This document shows positions 1-6,900 of a stretch of 9,395 nt of DNA, piece after piece. Location: NCBI GenBank assembly GCA_027371665.1, contig DAHXMP010000247.1, forward strand, positions 1-9,395, given 5' to 3'. The notes below the pieces were generated by a model, which was given only the letters and a program-made list of their open reading frames with translations, was not told the DNA's origin and searched no databases. How positions within the stretch are numbered: position 1 is the stretch's first letter; every line of letters starts with the position of its first letter. The position numbers were made by a program, and so were the translations under genes. Origin of the DNA: Bacteroidota bacterium (GTDB lineage: Bacteria; Bacteroidota; Ignavibacteria; Kapaibacteriales; UBA2268).

Positions 1-1250
1 CCTTCAAATGTCATGTTCTGTGCTTCAACCAGAGACCTTTCATAAAACGCTGAACTCCAGAACATTTGCTTATTGTGCTGATATGAAAAAGGATAATTAA
101 CCATATCACTATTGGAAGGTAAAAGATTTTCGGAATTTTCAATAAGGCCTGTTCTTCTGCTAATCAGAGACTTCGAAGGTGTCGAAAGTACAATATTTTC
201 TTTATATCCCATTTCCAGATAGCCGACTTCAATTCCAAGTCTTTCTTTATTATTTACTGCATAAGCAATACTTTGAGAAAAATTTGTAACAACCTGTTTC
301 TCGGAACTGTTAAATCCACTTCTAAATACATCAGTACCGAGAAAAGAAGAAAACATGACTTCTGTGTTTTCTGAAACGGTTTCAGGCATAATATGCTTAA
401 CAATTCTTTGGGAATTATTTTTTTGTGGCATATATCCGTTTATCTTTTCCTTAGTTTCTGCTATCAGATTCTCATTACTTGGTTTGACACCTCGTTCTAA
501 TAAAAATATATTCGATATAGAAGACTTATTATTCAAAGGATAATTATTATCGACGATACCTGCTGAGTCTCCTTTACCCGGCTGGTTAGATGGTTTAGCC
601 GATAAATCATTATCAGTAATGACAGAATTTTTTGAAATATCAGGTGAATTTAATCCACTGCCGGTTTCATTGCTTTCACCGGGATTATTATTTGCAGTAG
701 TTACTCCTGAACTTGAATTATTCTCGGGAGTTTCAACTTTAGCAAGAAAATTTCTATTATGAAACTTTTCAGAAGATTTCTTTAATCTTGAAAGTGAGGA
801 AGCATTAGCTGATGCGATGTTATTTTGAACAGCCGGTACACCGCTGCTCAAGACAGTTCCAGGTTCATTTTGAGGGGTAATCCCGGACGTTGAATTCAAT
901 TTAGCATTTTGAAGTATGGATAGGTCTTCAATATTAAATAAGAAGATGAACATAAGAAGCACAGCAAGCGAAACAAAAGCAGAAGAACGCCTCCAAGCAT
1001 AATTTTGAGCACTAGCGATTGGTTTTTCAGCAAGAATGCGCATCAAAATCATGTCTTCGGTTTGTTTCAAAACATCTTCCGGAGGTTCTATTGATTCGGC
1101 ATCTTCTCTGACGGCATAATGAAGATTAACGGCAGAGTCGAATTTCTCCCGTGCCGGAATATTATCTGTCAGAACCGAACGAAGGAAAGAATCTTCTTCG
1201 TCGGTCAATTCACCGTCAATATATTTCGATATGTAATCATCAAGATTCAT
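1..1250 (-). CDS. Probable anti-sigma factor, single-pass membrane protein with long periplasmic part (partial, C-terminus off the left edge)
   Basis: An uninterrupted minus-strand frame starts at ATG 1250-1248 and stays open to base 1, giving at least 416 residues. The N-terminus (MNLDDYISKYIDGELTDEE) has the helix pattern of anti-sigma domains of the ZAS/RsiW type ('Y-x-DGEL-s-x-EE'), but the HxxxCxxC zinc motif is missing: there is no Cys in the first 90 residues. WRR at 86-88 is followed by one hydrophobic helix (about 89-107, SSAFVSLAVLLMFIFLFNI), so the N-terminus should lie in the cytoplasm where it could hold the sigma factor. Residues about 110-270 are Asn/Ser/Pro/Gly-rich and look like a flexible periplasmic linker. 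After about 280 there is a more structured, beta-rich part (for example RLGIEVGYLEMGY) that resembles outer-membrane beta-barrel strands, but I cannot assign it. The start is supported by a good AGGAG site and by the 11-bp overlap with the sigma gene, which implies translational coupling. The anti-sigma role rests mainly on position and topology. Confidence 0.72.
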   Translation of the reverse strand, partial: MNLDDYISKYIDGELTDEEDSFLRSVLTDNIPAREKFDSAVNLHYAVREDAESIEPPEDVLKQTEDMILMRILAEKPIASAQNYAWRRSSAFVSLAVLLMFIFLFNIEDLSILQNAKLNSTSGITPQNEPGTVLSSGVPAVQNNIASANASSLSRLKKSSEKFHNRNFLAKVETPENNSSSGVTTANNNPGESNETGSGLNSPDISKNSVITDNDLSAKPSNQPGKGDSAGIVDNNYPLNNKSSISNIFLLERGVKPSNENLIAETKEKINGYMPQKNNSQRIVKHIMPETVSENTEVMFSSFLGTDVFRSGFNSSEKQVVTNFSQSIAYAVNNKERLGIEVGYLEMGYKENIVLSTPSKSLISRRTGLIENSENLLPSNSDMVNYPFSYQHNKQMFWSSAFYERSLVEAQNMTFE

Positions 1251-1821
1251 AAAGCTCCTGTTTCAATGGTGTCAATAATTTTCTGAGAATCTCCCTCGCA
1301 CGAAAAACTCGAACTTTGGCAAGCGAGAGGTCAATTCCGAGAATATCCGCCAGTTCCTGATACGAGCATTCTTCGTATTCCCTCAGTAAAAATGCCTCCC
1401 TGAGAGCCAATGGCAGTATTCCGACTGCTTTGTTTATGCAATCTTTGAGCCCAGGGTCAGATTCAGAATTTTCTGCTAAAGGTTCATCCTTCAATGAATA
1501 ATATGATATTTCATCGAAAGAGTCGTGTTCCTTTCGTGAGCGAATCGCATTTAAACAAGTATGCCTGGCAATCGTAAAAGCCCATGCCTGGAAATTCTGT
1601 CCTCTGAACTCTCGCCGGTGTTCATAAATACTTATGAACGTCTCCTGAAAGGCGTCCTTCGCAATATCTGCATCTCCAAGCATTCTAAGGCAAAACCGAA
1701 AGACTTTCCTGTTATATTTTTCATATAACAGGTGAAAAGCTTCGGCACTGCCCTTTTTCAGAGCCTGCATCGCCTGCTGAAGCTTTTCCGATTCGTCCAT
1801 ATCCGGTATTAACTTAAACAT
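1240..1821 (-). CDS. RNA polymerase sigma factor, ECF (extracytoplasmic function) subfamily
   Basis: This 193-residue protein has the two-domain build and usual length of ECF sigma-70 factors, which direct RNA polymerase to a small regulon. Region 2 covers about 24-97: AFHLLYEKYNRKVFRFC, then the region 2.2-type DADIAKDAFQETF (50-62), and the 2.3/2.4 helix WAFTIARHTCLNAIRSR (80-96). A variable acidic linker (98-124) follows. Region 4 covers about 125-183: LPLALREAFLLREYEECSY then the helix-turn-helix QELADILGIDLSLAKVRVFRAR (155-176). I saw no SnoaL-like or other C-terminal extension. The start at 1821 has only a weak GGA upstream; Met8 (1800) is an alternative with no better site. It overlaps the next gene by 11 bp, the common sigma/anti-sigma arrangement. 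A promoter-like motif upstream suggests autoregulation. The family call is firm; the regulon is unknown. Confidence 0.95.
   Translation of the reverse strand: MFKLIPDMDESEKLQQAMQALKKGSAEAFHLLYEKYNRKVFRFCLRMLGDADIAKDAFQETFISIYEHRREFRGQNFQAWAFTIARHTCLNAIRSRKEHDSFDEISYYSLKDEPLAENSESDPGLKDCINKAVGILPLALREAFLLREYEECSYQELADILGIDLSLAKVRVFRAREILRKLLTPLKQELYES
1255..1259 (-). promoter_or_regulatory. Shine-Dalgarno site of the anti-sigma gene, inside the sigma gene
   Basis: On the minus strand AGGAG lies 4 bases before the ATG at 1250-1248 (AGGAGCTTTATG). It sits within the last codons of the sigma factor and is the clearest ribosome-binding site in the window. Together with the ATGAATCTTGA start/stop overlap (1240-1250) it fixes the start of the downstream gene and suggests that ribosomes ending on the sigma gene restart on the anti-sigma gene. 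Confidence 0.7.
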
Positions 1822-1863
1822 ATTCCAAGCTACTTTTTATTAAATGCACTCTCTTCTAAATAT

Positions 1864-1893
1864 AATGACAACATTAACATGGAAAAAGTTACA
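1864..1893 (-). promoter_or_regulatory. Candidate ECF-type promoter for the sigma/anti-sigma pair
   Basis: Reading the minus strand, TGTAACTT (1893-1886) is followed after 16 bases by GTCATT (1869-1864). This resembles the typical ECF promoter layout, an AAC-containing -35 element (GGAACTT in the RpoE class), about 15-17 bases, then a GTC-type -10. Transcription would start near 1857, leaving a leader of about 35 bases before the sigma ATG at 1821. The match is by eye and the region is AT-rich, so chance is possible. The rest of the 125-bp gap (1822-1946) holds no convincing terminator or other gene. Confidence 0.3.
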
Positions 1894-1946
1894 ATTTTTC
1901 TAAAAATAATTTATTTTCATCAAAAAAAACATTCCCTAATTCATAA

Positions 1947-3962
1947 TTATTTAATAGGAGTTTCAATTTTAATTTTAACAGTTCTGCAATAACTTCTACC
2001 CTGTGGAGTGTTATTGTTATAAAGCAACACATCACTCCCGACAGGATTAATTGTCAAATTTGCCTGTGGCACCTGTAAAACCTTTTCAGTCTCATTACAG
2101 CGTCTCAAAGCAAGGTCTTTGTTATATGCAGCCTCGCCGGTTCTGTCAGCATATCCCTCTATCGTTACAAGTGAATTAGGCATAATCCTTGATTTTATAT
2201 CCTGCAAAATCATTTTATGATGCAGTTTAATATCCGCTTTATCGTAATCGAAAACAATAAGTGAAAATCTTTCGATTTTTTTATCACCTTTCATTTCGTA
2301 TCGTTTCTTTTTAATAGTTAACTGTTGAATCGAAAGATTTGTTTCCGAATTTGTTTTTTGTTTTATCGAATCAACTGCGGATAGTTTTATATTAACAGGA
2401 GTTTCATATTTTGGCAAAGGTTCCTTTTCAACTTCCCAATTGATAACTTTTGGAATTTTATTCCCGGAATAATGCCTTATTTTATTTCCTGATTGCTCTA
2501 TGCTTACATCCCATGAAGTCAGTCCTGCTTCGGCTTTTACAATAGGAGTAATTTCCACGACAGGGGGATTAGCTTTCCTGTCAACCTCCTTTAAGAAAAC
2601 AGGTTTCAATAAATCATAATCCGAAGAGCTAAATTCGGCCCTTTGGTTTTCAACTTGTCCGTCAACGATAGTATTGTTGCCGGGTTCATTAGGCAGGTTC
2701 TGCTGTTTTATAATTATTCTGCCGGATTTAATACCCCATATGTTTACTAAATAGTCTTTGACGGCTTCAGCTCTTTGTTTTGATAAATTCAGGTTATTTG
2801 TTTCGACACCGATATTTTTATTACAGCCTGTTATTGAGAGTTTTGAGTCTTGTAGCTTTTGCATACGATAACCAATAATATTCAGTAAATCTGAATAAAT
2901 ATCCATCGTATTCCATTTCAAAGAATCTTCAAAGAAAGATTTAGTTTCATCCTTTGATAAAAGTTTTAATCCTGAGGATTTTATATCGGAACTTCCTTCC
3001 TTGAAGAAAACATGTGGAAGTAAAGGAAAACCTTCTTCTGTTTCCATTTCCTCAATAACTATTGTGGGGGATATTTGTTTCTTACCGTCTTTTGATATTC
3101 CTTCCGCTTCGATACTTGAAGTCATTTTAGGCATAGGCAAAGGTATTGCAGTATCAATCTGGATAATCGGCTTTGGCACGACAGGCTTTTCGATTTTCGG
3201 ATATACAGGAAAGCTGACAGATGCACCGAATTGCCAGTGAGCCGGTTTCCAGTCAACATTTGCAACGTTATTAAAAGGCAGAAAATATTTAATTTCAGGG
3301 GTAACAAACATATCTTTTCCGATAGGAAGGTCATATCCGATGCCTAAAATTCCGAAAAACAGAAAAGCCGGTTTACCGGGAATATCGAGATTATAATAAT
3401 CATTTTGAATAACCCTCCCATCGAGAAAAGTGATGTTGTTCGGTGAAATAATTTGTTCCTTCTGGCTGAACTGACCTGTAATAAGATATGACATATCCAA
3501 TCCGACTACTCCTTTAAGCTTATCAATGATGTTAATATTTAAAAGGGGTTCAAATCCAATAACATTAATTTTTGAATCAATCGAATGGTCAACCGATACA
3601 GGAGTTACGGTTGTAACTCCATTCTGAATGACAGTTGTATTCCCGATATTTTTGTCATGAACAAGCAGTTTTGCACCAAGAGAAGAATAACCGATTCTAG
3701 TACCTAAAGAAAAATCCGAATTAAGCGGATAATCGAAAAGACCGCCAATAGCAAATCCACTTCCAATGCCTGAAGTGAATCCTTTACAGCAGTTTGGGAC
3801 CGGGGGCAATTCTTTGAAATTTGCAGTATGAGTATTCAGGTTATATGCTGCATAAGCTCCTAAATAAAACAAAGGTTCAGGCTCTCCGGCAATAATTGTA
3901 TTGATCCCGTGAAATATAAAAATTAAAAAAACCATCAGTATAAATTTATTTTTTTTCATCAT
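1947..3962 (-). CDS. Outer-membrane beta-barrel protein with two OmpA-like domains
   Basis: This 671-residue protein starts with a lipid-free signal peptide (MMKKNKFILMVFLIFIFHG, cleavage probably after IIAG near 26). Residues about 30-255 alternate in the manner of an outer-membrane beta-barrel (LFYLGAYAAYNLNT at the start, GASVSFPVYPK at the end) and include PNCCKGF, a Cys pair in an early loop. A Pro/Lys linker (about 256-310) leads to a first OmpA-like domain (about 312-445: PLLPHVFFKEGSS, ITGCNKN, NLSKQRAEAV). A beta-rich middle part (about 465-530) follows, then a second OmpA domain (about 565-668) with FDYDKADI, GYADRTG (603-609) and LALRRC (617-622). The second domain keeps the Asp (606) and Arg (621) that OmpA-family domains use to bind peptidoglycan; the first keeps the Arg but has CNKN where the Asp is expected. 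It lies 24 bp after the giant T9SS cargo gene and is probably co-transcribed with it. It may tie the outer membrane to the cell wall and perhaps support the neighbour's product at the surface. Met2 could equally be the start. Confidence 0.88.
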   Translation of the reverse strand: MMKKNKFILMVFLIFIFHGINTIIAGEPEPLFYLGAYAAYNLNTHTANFKELPPVPNCCKGFTSGIGSGFAIGGLFDYPLNSDFSLGTRIGYSSLGAKLLVHDKNIGNTTVIQNGVTTVTPVSVDHSIDSKINVIGFEPLLNINIIDKLKGVVGLDMSYLITGQFSQKEQIISPNNITFLDGRVIQNDYYNLDIPGKPAFLFFGILGIGYDLPIGKDMFVTPEIKYFLPFNNVANVDWKPAHWQFGASVSFPVYPKIEKPVVPKPIIQIDTAIPLPMPKMTSSIEAEGISKDGKKQISPTIVIEEMETEEGFPLLPHVFFKEGSSDIKSSGLKLLSKDETKSFFEDSLKWNTMDIYSDLLNIIGYRMQKLQDSKLSITGCNKNIGVETNNLNLSKQRAEAVKDYLVNIWGIKSGRIIIKQQNLPNEPGNNTIVDGQVENQRAEFSSSDYDLLKPVFLKEVDRKANPPVVEITPIVKAEAGLTSWDVSIEQSGNKIRHYSGNKIPKVINWEVEKEPLPKYETPVNIKLSAVDSIKQKTNSETNLSIQQLTIKKKRYEMKGDKKIERFSLIVFDYDKADIKLHHKMILQDIKSRIMPNSLVTIEGYADRTGEAAYNKDLALRRCNETEKVLQVPQANLTINPVGSDVLLYNNNTPQGRSYCRTVKIKIETPIK

Positions 3963-3986
3963 TCTTGTATAATATATTTTTGAAAA

Positions 3987-6900
3987 TTATTTCACAATAA
4001 ACAATGGAACAGCAGATTGTCGCATGGGAGTTTTCAAAATCAATTCATACATACCGCTGGTTAATCCGCCTAAATCTATTTTAAAAACGTAGTTCTTGTT
4101 TGATTCAGGGTTTACGTCCCAGGCAACTAATTGCCTGGTTTCTCCCTGAATGTTCATAAGTTCTATTGAGTGAGTACCTGTTTCAAGAACTGAAGCAGTA
4201 ACATTTATATATTCATCGGCCGGATTCGGTAATACAGTAAGTTGAACCGGATTACCGACTCTAAGAAGCCTTTTTTGCCCTTTATCGCAAATTTGAATAA
4301 GCATACTTCCATCTTCCAGCAAGGGTTGTCCTATAGGTTCTCCCGAAAGCCATTTAAAGCTAACCCAATTTAATCCTGTGCTATCAGTGTCTCCCAGCAA
4401 AGTATAGCCAACGATATTAGTAATCAGCGAATCCGTTCGGCTGATATTGACATTATCCACTTTTATAGATATTATGCGGTCTTTCCCGCTTGTACTCATA
4501 TTTACTAATGTACCGCTGGTTAATCCGGTCGGATAAAACAATGTCGAATCGAAACTTATTTCTGCAGAAAACGATGAACCGCTCACTGATTCATTTATGT
4601 CTTCCAGCCTGCCTTTTACCGGTATTTTATAATTCGTTTGATCCGGAGAGACATTCACTAAAACGGGAAGAGAAAAATGAACAACTTTTTCCGGTGCACC
4701 GTACCCGTTAACAACAACATCGAGACCATCATCGCATGACGATGTATGCGTTTTAAATTTTAAAGTGTCCTCGTAATATTTTATTGAATCTGGAGAAAAT
4801 GTTACAGTAACAATGATGCTGTCTCCCGGCTTTAAAGTCGTCGGCGGAAGAGGATTGGGAGTAATGCCGAAAATGCCTGTGAATTGAGTTGATTCAATTG
4901 TAACATCTACAGAGCCGTTATTTTTTATAACCAATTGTTTCCCCGAAGTTGAATTAATAACAACATAACCGAAAGAAACCAGATTTGGTACTGTTACAAT
5001 ACCGCTTCGCCTGGTACCTCTCAATGCCGTTGTAACTTCCGTATTGCTTCCGTTCATAAATACAGGGAACACAAGTTCAGCCTGCTTTACACCGTCTGTC
5101 GTTCCGCTTGGCTTGAAAATGACATTCACCCATAAAGTATCTCCAGGAGCAAGCGTATCGGGATAAAAATGATTATCGGAGAGCTGATAGATTAATGAAT
5201 CTGCACCCTGGATTATCGGCGTGGATGTTATAACAATCGGTGCTGTACCTGTGTTAGTAACCATTGCTGTCAGAGTAGAATCTTCGCAGGGAGCGAGAAT
5301 GCCGAAATCGAGATTTGAAGTATTATCAATATCACCTACAAGTCCATCACCGGTAGCGTTTGTAAATAGGCTGTCCGGACAGGGCTGGTCAAATATGAAA
5401 CTTATCACCGCATTTTTTATTCCGCCGGAAGTGAAATTCATAGTTACCGTAAAATCTGCTGTGCCTCCATTTCCTGCTATAGCAGCAGATTGCGGAACAA
5501 CCGTAACATCGGGATTATCACTTAAAACCCTGATAACATGAACATCTAATTCGCCGTTGTTAGTTAATGTAATAACCTGACTCCTGTTATTACCAACCGG
5601 AACACCACCGAAATTAATATTTAAAGGAGCAGTAGTATGAAAAGCCTCGCTTCTTCCTGTTAGCGAAACCGTTATAACAGGCATTGAAGGTTCATCTGTC
5701 GTTACTGAGAAGTCGGCACTTTTTGTCCCTTCGGTTCCCACAGACGGATTAAATTGAATTATATAGCTGCTGCTTTCCCCCGGTTTAAGCTGATAAGGAA
5801 AGATTGCAGGTTCGCTAATCATACTGAAAAAAGCGGCATTTGCTCCCGAAATTGCAGCTTTAGATGTGATATTCACAGAGCCTGAGCCTTTATTGGTAAT
5901 AATTATTGTGTCGAGTTTTGTCTGGCAAACTGCAAGCAATCCGTAATCTATTGCATATTTGTTTAATTCAATTAAAGGCTTTACCGAATTTCCTTTAATT
6001 GTAACATAAGCAGTATCAACACATGATGTATTCTGCATAACAGAATACATAAAAGTTCCCGTCGAATCATTCCCTTCGGTTGTCGGAGCATATTCGAAGG
6101 AAACAATTAAACTGTCGCCGCTTTTTAAAAGCACCGGTACGAGAGGCTGTGAGCCAATAATCTTAAACGGCGGCGATAAATTCGGCAAAGATGTTATGAA
6201 TGCATCTGCGGTACCTGTGTTTATTAAAGCAGTAGTCTGAGTGTCTCTTGTTCCGACCTTGACGTTAGTAAATATCACGTCATTTGAAAAAGAAAGGCTT
6301 GTCCGTACTCCTATGCCATTCAATTTGATTGTATCAATTATTGAGGGACATTCAAGGGTACTGATATATAATTCAGATTCCTCTAAACCTTCGCTTGTCG
6401 GTGAAAACGTAACATATAACGTGCTCGTGTCTCCCGGCGGAACAATTCTCTTACCCCAAATTCCGGCAGTAAAATCATTAGCAGGAGAAATTGTTGAGTT
6501 TGCTATTGATACAGAGATACTTGATAAATTTAAGAAATTAAAAGGAGCAACGGATGTTTTTCCAATACAAACATAATTGAACCCGAGAACATCAAAATGT
6601 TGCTGAGTTTTATAAATTAAATCATCAAAACTGATTGAATCAATATTTGCCTCGAAAACAATCTGCCAGGGTTTATATCTTGATTCATAATCATTATTAT
6701 ATATGAGCAGAGTATCCCGTACAATTCCTTTTTGTCCGGGCTGATAGGAAAATCTTACTATCACCCTTTGTGAGTCGGCAGGTGGAAGCGTTACAACATT
6801 TAAGGGAGAAACCAAAGAAAATCCGCTCATAGGATTTTTAAAGCCGGATGAATCCATCCGAAGTATTAAATCTGCCGTTCCTGTATCCCTAACGAACACT

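Noticed and set aside
355..543. Plus-strand frame of 62 codons at 355-543
   Set aside because: It is antisense to the continuous anti-sigma frame; its hydrophobic look comes from the Asn/Lys/Glu-rich codons on the other strand.
1905..1946. Possible transcription terminator after the OmpA-like gene (a run of eight T on the minus strand near 1922-1929 and an AAAATAAATTATTTT inverted repeat)
   Set aside because: The T run has no G/C-containing stem before it, and the inverted repeat is pure A/T with almost no loop. It would not form a stable intrinsic terminator.
5221..6576. Plus-strand open frames 5221-5541 and 6241-6576 opposite the ASH array
   Set aside because: They are antisense to well-supported domains, show no recognisable protein features, and end and begin where the minus-strand codon pattern allows.
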